A DNA stretch of 64,000 nucleotides from positions 1,178,001 to 1,242,000 of the forward strand of contig JAHWDD010000006.1 of NCBI GenBank assembly GCA_023897205.1, given 5' to 3'. Every line of letters starts with the position of its first letter. The stretch's first letter is position 1. The notes below the pieces were generated by a model. That model searched no databases and was not told where the DNA came from. It worked only from the letters and a program-made list of their open reading frames with translations. The position numbers were made by a program, and so were the translations under genes. Below, one piece after another: positions 20,058 through 29,968 of this stretch. Source of the stretch: Exophiala sp. HKRS030. Lineage: Eukaryota; Ascomycota; Eurotiomycetes; Chaetothyriales; Herpotrichiellaceae.

Positions 20058-22526
20058 TCAAGTCTTGCTTTTCAACTTTGGTGGTCCACTTGTCTTTGTC
20101 GCCAGTTTCGACGGGTTGGAAGCCATGGTTGATTTTGTGCTTGGTGCTGGCTTCGATTCAGGTTTCTTGACCGCCACTGAAGGAGTTCTCGCAGATGGGT
20201 TGGTGACCTTGATAGGTTTCGAGGCGGGTTTTGACGCAGGAGTAGAAGGTTTCTTCTGACCGGCATTTGGAGTCGTCGTAGCCGTGGGCTTGCTGGACGG
20301 TAGTTTAGACGCAGAAACAGGCACGGGTTTAGGTTTAGTCCCACTTCCAACCTTCAGAGGTGTAGGTGTCGCTGTAGATTTCACCTGCTTGGGTGCCGAG
20401 TTCACACTCGATGTGATCGGTTTTGGTGTTGTCTTTGACGGTGCCGTGTTTGTCGATTTAGCCTTCAAAGCTTTGGCAGGCGTTGTCGTCTGTGCCGATA
20501 TACTCATCTTCCTTGCCGTGGCAGGAGATGCTGCTTTCTGTGTAGTCTTTGCTGGACTCGTTGTGTTTGATACCTTGGGGATAGTGGTAGCCGATGCTTT
20601 CTGACCTGATCCAGAGACAGGAGTCTTCCGTGGTCCGATTTTAGGTGCAGTGCCCCTTGTAGACGTCGAATTTGTCGATGCCACGGCAGTCGAAGCGTTA
20701 CTGGATAATGTGACAACCGTACCATATCTAGTATTCTCTTCTGTTTTGACGTCGTCCCAAAACGTCCCCTTGTGTGCTGGAGCATTCTTCTTCTCCTCCA
20801 CTGCTTTGAGATCCTTCCAAAACGTTCCTTTTGGTCTTGTTTGATTTGGCGCCGGCGCTGACACAACTGACCCTCGTCTGCTCTTCTCCTCGGCATCGAC
20901 CTGCGACCAGAATGTCCCTTTCTGGGCAGATGTGCGGTTTGCAATGGCCCCTGGAGCAGTCCTGGTAGTCCCATTCACGCTAGATATTCGACCTCGCTGC
21001 CTCCTTGCTTCCTCTTCCGCCAATTGATGCATGAAATTCTCTTGTCTGTCCGTAATGCTATCAGTGACCATCTTCTGTGGGTCTGAGAGAAATTGCTGGA
21101 TGAAATCGGCGCGGTTGAGCAGAGTCTGTGCTGACGGTGAGTTGAGCAGCTTCTGGACCGCCATGGCACCAGCTTTGAATGTATCCTGTTGCTGTGCCGG
21201 ATCAAAGAAGGAGTCGAGGGTTAACCCGCTGAGCGAGGTTGATGCAGACTTCACTTGCTTGCCAGCCTGTGCACTTGCTCTCTTCACATCATCCGTGCCC
21301 GATTGGAGTGCTTCTCGATTGATACTCTTCCAAAACTTCTGCGGTAGGTCGCCATAGAAGATGTACAATACCATGGCAAGGATGCCCATGGGGGCAAATA
21401 TTTGAAGGAACTCGTACCAGTGGCTTGAGCGAATGGGCACATCCATATGTCCACAGCCGCGAAGTGTCCTGCCGGACTTGTACTTGGTCACACCCGTGTC
21501 TGCAGGAAATTTACCGGTCTGGTACCACTGTTCAATGAGAACATCCTTTTCTCTCCAGCGGGCAAGAAGCCAAAGTTCGAACGCCTTGTCATTGTGAAGT
21601 GGGATGTCTTTGACAGCAAACCGCCGCCAATGCATGCTTACAGACTTCGGAGGCCGTCCTTCGAGATAGCCTGCCTTGAGGGTGAAGATATCTTGAGCAA
21701 ATTGTCCTCGTGGCACCCCTTCGTATGCTACCGTGCAATCGTAAACATAATCAACGGAGTCCTTGAGTTGCTCCAGACAAAAGTGCAGACCGGTGCTGCG
21801 TGGTAGCAGAACATGTCGAGTGTCGGCGATATTGTTCTTTTTTGCCCAAGCGGCACTCTTCGCACGAGTACTTGGGGCCAGGTTGGTACCTTCAGGGAAG
21901 AGGAGGAGCCACATGGGATCCGTGAGCTTGTTCAGCTTCTGAAGTGCAGTTGCCATGTTGGGCCGATCTTGTTCCCAGTTCCGCTTCAGGAAAATGAATT
22001 GATTGAATTGCATGCCCCATCCCAATATTGGAATCTTCTTGAGTGATTCCTTCAAGATAATGTACAACCGTCCATGCATACCATTGCAGTAAGCTATCCA
22101 CCACAAATATAGCCAGTCGGTATAGATCTGGTGGTTCGCGATGAGAAGAAGTCTCTCTGGGAAATCAAGAACGAGGTCGCCATCGACCGACTTGAGGAGC
22201 TGGCCTCGAACAGATGCGTCGCCGGACACAATGACCTTTGTTGGCGCGAATGTCTGTGTCAGGGTCATGGTAAGCAGCCCAAAGGACTGTTTGGTGAAGG
22301 CGATCCATGCGTTGTACCAGTCTTGATTGACCAGAGCCAGCGGAGCTCCTAGAAACTGCGAGAGATTGATGGCAAGTGCTCCGGACAAGAAGTATGTCGA
22401 CAGGGCTACAGCTCTCGATGCGATTGAATATTGCCCTTTTTGTAGAGGCACGCGATCTGGACGCTCCGCTCGGGATTCGAGAGAGAAGCCTGCAGCCGGT
22501 TCTAGTGCTGGTTGGACTGTAGCCAT
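20058..22526 (-). CDS. Lysophospholipid acyltransferase (LCLAT1/CST26-like) with long repetitive tail
   Basis: Intronless, 822 residues. Residues 35-60 and about 375-393 are probable membrane helices. The acyltransferase core shows motif I NHQIYTD (131-137; His132 and Asp137 form the catalytic HX4D pair), motif II-like ILGWGMQFNQFIFLKRNW (167-184) and motif III FPEGTN (210-215). Family enzymes transfer an acyl group from acyl-CoA to lysophosphatidate or lysophosphatidylinositol/cardiolipin in the ER or mitochondrial membranes; the closest remembered types are animal LCLAT1/AGPAT3-5 and yeast Cst26. The catalytic part ends near residue 400. The remaining 420 residues are extra: a helical stretch, three KGTFW repeats (536, 566, 586) and a Lys/Pro/Thr/Ser-rich low-complexity tail. 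The tail's role is unknown. Confidence 0.9.
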   Translation of the reverse strand: MATVQPALEPAAGFSLESRAERPDRVPLQKGQYSIASRAVALSTYFLSGALAINLSQFLGAPLALVNQDWYNAWIAFTKQSFGLLTMTLTQTFAPTKVIVSGDASVRGQLLKSVDGDLVLDFPERLLLIANHQIYTDWLYLWWIAYCNGMHGRLYIILKESLKKIPILGWGMQFNQFIFLKRNWEQDRPNMATALQKLNKLTDPMWLLLFPEGTNLAPSTRAKSAAWAKKNNIADTRHVLLPRSTGLHFCLEQLKDSVDYVYDCTVAYEGVPRGQFAQDIFTLKAGYLEGRPPKSVSMHWRRFAVKDIPLHNDKAFELWLLARWREKDVLIEQWYQTGKFPADTGVTKYKSGRTLRGCGHMDVPIRSSHWYEFLQIFAPMGILAMVLYIFYGDLPQKFWKSINREALQSGTDDVKRASAQAGKQVKSASTSLSGLTLDSFFDPAQQQDTFKAGAMAVQKLLNSPSAQTLLNRADFIQQFLSDPQKMVTDSITDRQENFMHQLAEEEARRQRGRISSVNGTTRTAPGAIANRTSAQKGTFWSQVDAEEKSRRGSVVSAPAPNQTRPKGTFWKDLKAVEEKKNAPAHKGTFWDDVKTEENTRYGTVVTLSSNASTAVASTNSTSTRGTAPKIGPRKTPVSGSGQKASATTIPKVSNTTSPAKTTQKAASPATARKMSISAQTTTPAKALKAKSTNTAPSKTTPKPITSSVNSAPKQVKSTATPTPLKVGSGTKPKPVPVSASKLPSSKPTATTTPNAGQKKPSTPASKPASKPIKVTNPSARTPSVAVKKPESKPAPSTKSTMASNPSKLATKTSGPPKLKSKT

Positions 22527-23254
22527 GTTTGCTATTGTGTAGAGAGTGTCAAGACGATGTTATCGTCTGTGGCAACTGTTCATTGTCGTCGCCAGAATAT
22601 CGAGTACCCTCGCCGCCGTTGTCACTGTCGACTGTCACTTCACAGTGACGATGGTATTCAATTTCCTTACAATTTTTGAGTGACAGGTCCAGAACGCCAC
22701 CTCTGACGTACTAACCCTGTGAAAGACGTGGAGAGGGTCGGAAGCCCTTTGCGTTGTGCGAGGTAGTGAGACGATCAAGTCGTGGGTTTCTGTGGCGTCG
22801 TGAGAAGTAGTGGTAGCAGTCAAGAATGATAGGCGAATTGAATGGGAATCCGCTTCTACCATCCTTGCTTCATCGCTTGTTGCAGGCATCATCAGGCGAT
22901 CGTTGAAAAGGGATTTGTCGAGACTAGCCCGTAGCTACAGGGATGTTTGGGTGCAAAAGGCACAAAAAGCACGAAAAACAGGATATCAACCCTGTGGCTG
23001 TGCGGATCAACTGGACCCCGGATGACGTTCCTCCCCGCTTGACGCCGTCGATATCAATCAATCCTCTCTTCCTTTGTCCTACAGATCGAAAGAGAATCCC
23101 ATCGAGACATGACATCGAGAATCTGTACACTCTACGAGCGTTCTTACTAGTATTTGACATCACCTTCCCCCTTGCTCTTCTTACTTCACCATTTCGACCA
23201 AATCAAAGCTCAGTCACATCCCAAGACTGAGCGATACATTCCCCCCTTGTCCAA
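22527..23254. promoter_or_regulatory. Divergent spacer upstream of acyltransferase and of the 23.3-kb ORF pair
   Basis: Contains promoter and leader of the acyltransferase gene. A plus-strand ORF at 22943-23230 lies in the same frame as the two ORFs downstream (frame of 23255 and 23597) and ends at a TGA only 24 bp before the next ATG. It could be a 5' exon or leader ORF, but I found no clean donor-acceptor pair. Confidence 0.45.
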
Positions 23255-23593
23255 ATGCCTAACGTATCTTTTGATATTTTCTTTGACAAGGACTTTATCA
23301 ACATCACTGCCACTCGAGGACATACGGCTCCCAAGGCAAAACCAGAGTGGAAAGTCCGAACTGCCCCCAAACTCCCTCCCAAGCCTCAACCAGAGGACCA
23401 TAGCGGCACTCCACGTCCACCAGCACGAGAGAAGTTGACCTCGACTCGTCAATCCCTCGCTCCTCCCAAACAATTGCCAGAGAAGGCGGTTGACAACTCT
23501 GACGCAGTCTCCCAGACGTCGAGCGAAAAGGCCAGACGAAAGCCACCCAAGCTTGGTCCTCGCAAGTCCGTCACGGCCACACCAGCAGCTTAA
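23255..23593 (+). CDS. Small basic proline-rich ORF, upstream partner of a same-frame pair
   Basis: 112 codons starting MPNVSFDIFFDKDFINITAT and continuing as a Pro/Lys-rich disordered chain to a TAA at 23591-23593. No family recognised. The next ATG follows after only three bases and in the same frame, so this may be the first cistron of a two-ORF transcript, a readthrough product's N-terminus, or an exon whose annotation needs an intron I cannot see. An upstream start or exon (22943) is possible. Confidence 0.5.
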   Translation: MPNVSFDIFFDKDFINITATRGHTAPKAKPEWKVRTAPKLPPKPQPEDHSGTPRPPAREKLTSTRQSLAPPKQLPEKAVDNSDAVSQTSSEKARRKPPKLGPRKSVTATPAA

Positions 23594-23596
23594 ACA

Positions 23597-24322
23597 ATGG
23601 CGACGCAGTGGGTGTTGGGCAAAGTGTCCGAAGCACTCGCTCCGACCGTTTCGGGCACCGTGGCCACCGCCGGTGCTTTTGCAGGAGGTGCGGTGAACGC
23701 CGTGGGAAACAGCATCAACGGAGTAGGTGAAGGGATCAACAGGTCAATCAGACATTATGGAGATGGAGCAAAGGATTATGGCAATGCCATCATGGACTGG
23801 ACGGCAGCTGATGGGGTCCGGGCGGTGACGGCAAACAATCCCTTGGGGTTGAGTGCCGGTAAGACGGGTGGTAGGCGAACGGTGACACATCCCACCATGT
23901 ACACACCTCCCAAGCCATCGCCGTCGAGGACGTTGATGACGACAAGCAAGTCCGTCCAACCTCAGAAGAGGATCGAGGCCGGTACTCCCAGAAAGGCTCT
24001 TCCTGCCCCCGGTCCAAAGCCAGTTGGCGCAAAGAAGGCTGCCACCACCAACGGTGCCGGGCCGGTGAAGAAGGCCGGTGTCTCTGCGCCGCCACCGTCG
24101 ACCAACAAAACGTCGACAGCACCGAACCCAGGTGCGTTGAGGAAGAAGCCTGGTGAGAATACCACGTCGAACCCGACAGCGAAGAAGACCAATAATGGAG
24201 CAGCCAGGAAGCCTGTGTCGGTGCAGAAGTCGACTCCTGTCAAGCCCAGTCCTGCGAAGAAGAGTAATGCACCAAGTACCAATTACGTGGCTGCTGCCAA
24301 TCCTTTGGGGTTGAAGTTTTGA
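23597..24322 (+). CDS. Conserved fungal hypothetical protein, glycine-rich amphipathic N-terminus, disordered tail
   Basis: 241 residues, no intron. The first 85 residues form a Gly/Ala/Val-rich amphipathic segment (GTVATAGAFAGGAVNAVGNS, then GEGINRSIRHYGDGAKDYGN) ending in the motif ANNPLGLS. I recall this as recurring in small uncharacterised Pezizomycotina proteins. The remainder is a Lys/Pro/Thr/Ser-rich tail, and the C-terminus AANPLGLKF repeats the internal NPLGL motif. Function unknown; membrane or lipid-surface association is conceivable from the amphipathic N-terminus. The ATG has a favourable context (A at -3, G at +4). It lies three bases after the stop of the preceding same-frame ORF. 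Confidence 0.68.
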   Translation: MATQWVLGKVSEALAPTVSGTVATAGAFAGGAVNAVGNSINGVGEGINRSIRHYGDGAKDYGNAIMDWTAADGVRAVTANNPLGLSAGKTGGRRTVTHPTMYTPPKPSPSRTLMTTSKSVQPQKRIEAGTPRKALPAPGPKPVGAKKAATTNGAGPVKKAGVSAPPPSTNKTSTAPNPGALRKKPGENTTSNPTAKKTNNGAARKPVSVQKSTPVKPSPAKKSNAPSTNYVAAANPLGLKF

Positions 24323-25629
24323 TGATGGTACGAGTAGCAAGTGAAATTGACATGTTTGCTGGTATTCTCCGTAGTGTTGTCGCCATTGCGTACTCGTTAT
24401 GATTTGGGAATCTGATTCAGTATTTGGGTCTCTAAATTAGTTTCAAAAAGAAGGAAATTTGAGTATGAAACGACGACCATTATTCCGTGTTCTTGTACTC
24501 TGCAATTCTCTTGATCAGGTTGTGCCGTGCACATCTCTAATGTAGATGGAATTAATATTTATTTGGGGAAGACAACGTCCCCGTCACATCTGCCCAGCTT
24601 TTCTTTCTTTGATTCGACATCAGTTTCTTTTCACGAACTCCAGCGCTTGCTACCCTGTCTGCAACAACCAAAAAAAAAGAATAGCTATACAAGTCAATTT
24701 TTCCATCTTTAATCCTCATCCTCATACTATAAATCTCACCCTTTACACCCTCGCGACCTTGTCGGTCCTTCAAATCTTCTCCTTCACCGTTCCTCTATCC
24801 TTCCCTATCCTCTCCTTTTCTTTTTTCTTTTCTTTTACTTGGTTTAGGTGTGACAAATCACCCATCTCGATCCAAATGTGTCCCTTGATGTCCTCATACA
24901 CCATGGAGGGGTCTGTGGTCCTGGTCATGGAGAGGACATCTTTGTCGGTCGATCCGCTCACTCGGAAACTTTGCCAAAACCCATGACCATGACATTTGTC
25001 GTCGCTGTTGGTATTACTCCACTTGTAAGTCGTCGTGGTAGGGGTCGCCGTGATTGGCATTGTCACCGGTTTTATCGTTCAAAGGGGGGTTATACTTTTG
25101 AGAGCACAAAGACCAGGTCAATACTGTTGTCGTCAAAAGTCAACCTCAAAAAGGTAACAGTAATGATGATTGTTGATCAGGTTGTATTTGAGGAGGCTCT
25201 TTCGAGAGTAACGTGTGAGATTTCGACGATGGAAAGAGAGTACGTTTCGAGTTCGAATGCTAAGGCACACTGGTATGAACGAAGCCATTTTCATTTCCCA
25301 TCATCATCTTCTGTCTCTTATATGTACACCGCGTGAGGACCTTTCTTGTTGGAATCTTGTGGATTTGTCGTTGTGAGGACCTAAAAGTCAAAAGTCAAAC
25401 AATATAGAAACTGATGCCTGGACTTTCAAACCGTCCCACACGTAGAAACACGTATTGATGGAACTTTGACGTACGAAAAGCCAAAGCCAAAACCAAGACG
25501 AAAGAAAGTGATGGATGACCAGACAAGAGTCAGAGTGACAAGTTGAGAAAAGAAGAAGCATTTCGTGCCAAAGATCCACCATGGCCAGATATATACCTGA
25601 GACAGATATCTATACCTACCAGTCACATG
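24323..25629. other. Intergenic region with pyrimidine tract
   Basis: Between a plus-strand 3' end and the 3' end of the epoxide hydrolase. A C/T-rich tract lies at about 24778-24840. A minus-strand ORF (24770-25066) has a protein-like composition between about 24850 and 25000 (TTDPSMVYEDIKGHIWIEMG) but no recognisable family and an A/K-rich artefactual end; it may be a small unrecognised gene. Confidence 0.45.
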
Positions 25630-26928
25630 CTAATCGTACCCGTCCAAACCTTTGACGACCCCATACGCACCACCACCTTTTCTAGAAAACATGTCCCTGA
25701 CATCCTCGATCAAATGTCGAGGTTTCTCCCAGGCGAAAAAATGTCCACCACCGTCGTGTGTCCTCTCGAAAACCACGTCACCTTGTGTTCTCGTCCAACT
25801 CGAGGGCAACACCCTTAGTTCTTTGGGGGAATGACTCAAACCCAACTTGACACCACCACCGATATAACCCACCAAGCCTTGTCTCGTCACCTTCGAAGAC
25901 GAGTCACCCCACGCGTGAGTGGCTTCGTAGTAAATCCTCATGTTGGCGGCCGGACCGGCCGTCGAGAACCAATAAATACTGACCCAAGTACAAACCTCGT
26001 CTTCGGTCCAAGGGTAAGAGTCGGTCCAGTCGTGCAACTTCTCATAGATCCAAGCCAACAACGCAACGGGAGAATCGGCGACCGCGTAACCCAGAGTCTG
26101 TGGCTTCGTGGATTGCAAAGCTCGGTAACCCGACCCCTGTTCGGTGAACCATTTCGTCCTGGCCATGCCTTTTTTGTCTGCGTCGGTGTAGGGCGTCACC
26201 GCATGCTGTAAAGCCAAAAAAGGATGACTGGTCCAACCGGGGGCGTTCCCTTGATCCATGTTGACGTGAGTCGCTTTGCAATGCTCGGGGTACAAGAGTG
26301 ACATGGCTCGAGTGATGTAGTACCCCCAATCACCTCCTTGGGTGACGTACTCTCCGTAACCCAACCTCAACATCAACTTGTGACAGGTCTCGGCGTACTG
26401 GGAAATCCCAAACCCTTTGGCCTTGACACCGTCCGAGAAGCCGTAGTTGGGTAGGGACGGAGCGACAAAGTGGAACGCAGGTGCATCGTCTTCGTCGTCA
26501 GAAACTCCTCCGGCCGTACCACCGCCGCTCGTACTCGTGCCCGTGGAAGGACACGACAAATCCTTCCAGATCTTTGTCGCTTCGATAAAACTCCCCGGCC
26601 AACCGTGGACGAAGAGAAGTGGGATGGCATTTTTTCTGCTCGACTTTGAATGGATGAAGTGGATGCGCAAAGTCTCCGGAAACCCGTCGCATCGGATCTC
26701 GGTCGTGTATTGAGGGAGGGCGTTGAGTTTGCTTTCTGCCGCACGCCAGTCGTACTTGTCTTTCCAATGACCCGTCAGGCGCTTGACGTCGGCCAGAGGA
26801 GCGCCGTAGTCCCATTCCGCACCTTCGATCTCGTCGGGGAACCGCGCCAGAGATAGACGCGTCTTGAGATCGGACAGCTCAGACTCCGGGACGGAGATGG
26901 TGAATGGTTGAATGTCTGTGTCTGTCAT
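25630..26928 (-). CDS. Microsomal-type epoxide hydrolase
   Basis: Intronless, 432 residues. Residues 5-120 match the epoxide hydrolase N-terminal domain (PFTISVPESELSDLKTRLSL, WDYG, WR..E..LN.LPQYT). The alpha/beta-hydrolase core has the oxyanion motif HGWPGS (108-113), the nucleophile Asp200 in GGDWG, and catalytic His396 in GGGHFFAWE; Tyr residues around 333-334 may be the epoxide-polarising pair. A Ser/Gly/Asp-rich loop (about 125-150) is an insertion. The enzyme would hydrolyse epoxides to diols, in detoxification or lipid/secondary metabolism. There is no N-terminal membrane anchor, so it is probably soluble. A TATA-like TATATATAT lies about 100 bp upstream of the start. Confidence 0.9.
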   Translation of the reverse strand: MTDTDIQPFTISVPESELSDLKTRLSLARFPDEIEGAEWDYGAPLADVKRLTGHWKDKYDWRAAESKLNALPQYTTEIRCDGFPETLRIHFIHSKSSRKNAIPLLFVHGWPGSFIEATKIWKDLSCPSTGTSTSGGGTAGGVSDDEDDAPAFHFVAPSLPNYGFSDGVKAKGFGISQYAETCHKLMLRLGYGEYVTQGGDWGYYITRAMSLLYPEHCKATHVNMDQGNAPGWTSHPFLALQHAVTPYTDADKKGMARTKWFTEQGSGYRALQSTKPQTLGYAVADSPVALLAWIYEKLHDWTDSYPWTEDEVCTWVSIYWFSTAGPAANMRIYYEATHAWGDSSSKVTRQGLVGYIGGGVKLGLSHSPKELRVLPSSWTRTQGDVVFERTHDGGGHFFAWEKPRHLIEDVRDMFSRKGGGAYGVVKGLDGYD

Positions 26929-27566
26929 GGTGAGAGAAGAACAAGAAAAGGAAGATGGTGCCGAGGTGTTGGAACTGCTGCTCTGTGAACTGTACTGGAG
27001 AGACGGTGTGCTCAGGTAGGGTTCTATATATATTCCGCAATAGAACTTGATGGTGTTGGGTGGTTTTGTCAGCTTTTCACGACCTACTACATGAATGACT
27101 CATAGTAAAGCACCCTCGTCCTATGAACTAGAATAAATCATGCACAACAATACTGTAAAAGGTGGTGAGTGATGACCATCTGTTGTTTAACGCATGTTCG
27201 TGGATTGAACTATTTGCGGAGTAGCTTCAGTGAGCATTTCCCCGTTTGGCCTAGAGGCCATCGATTCGATACGCCCCGTGCAATCATGTAGAGCCGTTGC
27301 CTGGTATTTAATTTGGGTTGCCGTCAAGTCAAATATCGACGTTTGGCACTTCGTACAGGAGCTAGGTATATATCGTGGTATTCTTGAAATGTATACTTTG
27401 AATCTCCTAAATAGGGTCTGTTCCGATCCTCAGGCACAAAGTCTTCCCATGCCACAAAGTGCTGAATCCGCATCAGTTGACGGAGCAGGTGAAGCGTGTG
27501 TATCCGCAGAGATCATGAGAGTAAAATGGTTTCTTCCTGATTAGAGAAGGCCAGGGAATTCGGCAG
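26929..27566. promoter_or_regulatory. Epoxide hydrolase promoter region, TATA-like box
   Basis: TATATATAT at 27025-27033 sits about 97 bp before the epoxide hydrolase ATG (minus strand), a reasonable TATA position. The remaining sequence to the 3' end of the epimerase gene has no recognisable gene. Confidence 0.5.
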
Positions 27567-28489
27567 CTATAACTTCCCACCTCTTCTCTTCTCGACGGCC
27601 TCCCGCAGAGCATTGATGACTTGACCTGGATCCTTGGCTCCGAACACGGCACTACCGGCGACGATGACATTGGCACCGGCATCCGCTGCCTGATCTATCG
27701 TCGATTCACCCAGACCACCATCAACCTCGATATTCATTTCGGGATACTTTTTGCGAAGTGCAGAAACCTTGGGTAATTCGCTGGCCATGAACTTTTGTCC
27801 ACCAAACCCAGGATGAACAGTCATAACAAGTACCATCTGAAAGATCCGTTAGCTCGCTTCATTGTCGTCTTTTGTGTCCACAATGAAACCCGCGGGAAAG
27901 AAAAGAACCTACATCTGGCCGCTCTGCGGCATTTTCATTATCTAAAATCTCCCACAGCACATCGACACTCGTGTCCGGTTTTATGGCAATGCCAGCCTGC
28001 ATGCCCAAATCGTGAATGTATTTTATCAATTCTTTCGGAGATGTTTTGCGCGTGGTGGTTTTGTCGGCGGGTTCTGTGGCCGCAACGGACGTCACGGCCG
28101 CCTCGTAATGAAAGCAGTAGAGATCACACCCTGCGTCGCGGAATGTCGACACCCATCGATGTGGCTCTGCTATCATCATGTGGCAATCAAAAGTTCCTCT
28201 TCCACCGGCGGTCTTGGGTCGATCGACATGGGTTCGAATCATGGAGACAACGGGAGCTCCAAAGGTCATGTTCGGTACAAAGTGTCCGTCCATCTAGATT
28301 TGTCGGAAGCGGTCGTCAGCCGTCCCGATGCTCACTCTTTCTTTATACTTTCGGCTTTCTTGTTTCAAAACATACTATATCAACGTGAAGCCAGTCGGCC
28401 CCTTGTTCCATTGTTTTTGAACATGCTCCTCCTAATGCGCCAAAGTCGGCACTCAATATCGAAGGGGCTATGATCGCTGGGGGGGACAT
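27567..28489 (-). CDS. rpe1: Ribulose-phosphate 3-epimerase
   Basis: Three exons: 28376-28489, 27913-28293 and 27567-27836. Introns are 82 nt (GTATGT...TCTAG, branch CTGAC) and 76 nt (GTAGGT...TTCAG, branch CTAAC), both phase 0. The 254-residue TIM barrel starts [20 protein letters not shown]. It contains the hallmark metal/substrate motif [16 protein letters not shown] across splice site 1, HPGFGGQKF, and the C-terminal EVDGGLG and [13 protein letters not shown] loops. It interconverts ribulose-5-phosphate and xylulose-5-phosphate in the cytosolic non-oxidative pentose phosphate pathway. An insertion (about 105-130, [12 protein letters not shown]) in a surface loop is longer than in yeast Rpe1. 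A more upstream in-frame ATG exists, but the family start is MSPP. Confidence 0.95.
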
Positions 28490-29221
28490 GTTGCAGGCAG
28501 AGGCTTGTTCCTCTAGAATCTCCAAGATGCTGGAACCGTGGGGTTTAGATAATGAATCAGTCAGGAAAGAGGGTGGATGGAGGTGTAAACGGGGACGTGG
28601 CGGAGTTCAGACCAGACAACGAGATTGATAGAAGGCTGGTATACAGAGTAGACACTCAGACAATCCGACTCTGTGGCTTGTGCTCCTCGTGCAGTGTGTG
28701 TAAAGGTTTCATGTTTCTAAAGCTACGAAATTATTGGAGACGGTGCGTCATTGCGTCGCGCCGTAGAGCAGCCGGCGAGTCAAGAGGGGCAGTAACGGGG
28801 GAGGGGTTCGGAGCCTTACGGAAAGACACGAGGGTGTTCAAGGGCCTCGTATTGCTTACGATGCAGATTGCACTGATCCGTTAAGGTGGTTAGGGAATTA
28901 ATGAGATAACGATGTGTGCTTGCTAATATCCTGAAATCCCCAACTACCTGGAATAGTCGTAACAGCTCCGCCTCGCCGTCAAGAGGAAAAAACAAATACC
29001 TCCGTGTTTGGCTGCGGATCATAATCGAGAATCATCGTCTCGTCTACGCTCACCCACTGCCTCAATGTTGTACAAGTATTGGGAAAGCCAATACAAATCC
29101 ACCATCATGAACAAGAATAATCATACAAAGTCAATAACTAGAGTCCATCGTCGACAGCAGGACTTTGTTGAAAAGACCGTCCCCGTCCTCGCGGCTCGTA
29201 GTTGTGGCACAAAGTCCAGGC
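28490..29221. other. Intergenic region between rpe1 and the Cys-rich hypothetical gene
   Basis: Promoter side of rpe1 and 3' side of the next gene. No gene recognised; short ORFs have no domain support. Confidence 0.55.
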
Positions 29222-29968
29222 TCAATAGTGTTGACAAACTTGACACATTTGCCTCACCCTGGTATGTTGGCACTCTATCGGAGCTGCCGCAAATGGAGGG
29301 ATTTGATTCGCAAAGGCAGCCCCGATACCATTGATCAGTTGCGAGGTGGTGACACTTCCAGATGGGCGTCGGAAAGATGCTTCGTACTGGCTCGAAAGCA
29401 TCGAGTCCTCTCCAGAGCTGGGTCCCCCAGCCTCTACGCACAATGAAGCGTAATCCATGTCCTCGGCTCCGATCATGTTGGAGGAATCTTCAAGGTCGAT
29501 ATCATCTGACTGGCTCAGGTATTGGCCAGTTGTCCATGGGTCTTCATCCTCATCATGTTCCATTGTGGAAACAAGCTCGTTTTGAGCGAGTTCGGTGGTT
29601 GGCAAGTGAGTGTCGTCCACTTCGAAGCTATTGTTGAAGCTGAAAGGCTGGTCGTTCGACTGGATAGTACTGAGGGATGATGGAGCCCATGGAAGGACCG
29701 TCGCCGCATTCTCCGGCATGGGGATAGTCCGCCCCTTGGGGTTGTTGCGTTGATGGCGACTCGTTTCATCTTTCATAGGCGACGTGTGGCAACCACACTC
29801 CTTGCAGCCACAACAGCAGCCACGGTAATAGTCGCCAGAGCATGATGGTTGCTTTGAGACTGTGTCGCGATTTGTTGTGGTGGAGGACTCAGGAGCAGAC
29901 GCTCGCCGATAGGTTGGCTGGACGGCTCTTGGGCCGTCAGAAAAGATAGGTCGAGACATACAAGGCAT
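29222..29968 (-). CDS. Hypothetical protein with Cys cluster and acidic middle
   Basis: 248 residues from the ATG at 29968 (MPCMSRPIFSDGPRAVQPTY). No family recognised. A cysteine cluster CSGDYYRGCCCGCKECGCH (about residues 42-60) could bind metal. The middle is acidic and Ser-rich (DEDEDPWTTGQYLSQSDDID). Near the C-terminus IECQHTRVRQMCQVCQHY carries a second C-H-C-C-H arrangement. The rest is low complexity and probably disordered. No intron is needed. The gene has an unusually long upstream gene-free region (over 4 kb). It could be a regulatory or metal-responsive protein, but that is speculation. Confidence 0.55.
   Translation of the reverse strand: MPCMSRPIFSDGPRAVQPTYRRASAPESSTTTNRDTVSKQPSCSGDYYRGCCCGCKECGCHTSPMKDETSRHQRNNPKGRTIPMPENAATVLPWAPSSLSTIQSNDQPFSFNNSFEVDDTHLPTTELAQNELVSTMEHDEDEDPWTTGQYLSQSDDIDLEDSSNMIGAEDMDYASLCVEAGGPSSGEDSMLSSQYEASFRRPSGSVTTSQLINGIGAAFANQIPPFAAAPIECQHTRVRQMCQVCQHY

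Noticed and set aside
23744..24340. 198-codon ORF antisense to the conserved hypothetical gene
   Set aside because: Arg/Cys/His-rich composition typical of an antisense shadow of a Lys/Pro/Thr-rich frame.
24770..25066. Minus-strand ORF with a plausible central segment
   Set aside because: Only about 50 residues look protein-like, no homology is recalled, and the end is an A/K-rich artefact; mentioned in the intergenic entry but not called a gene.
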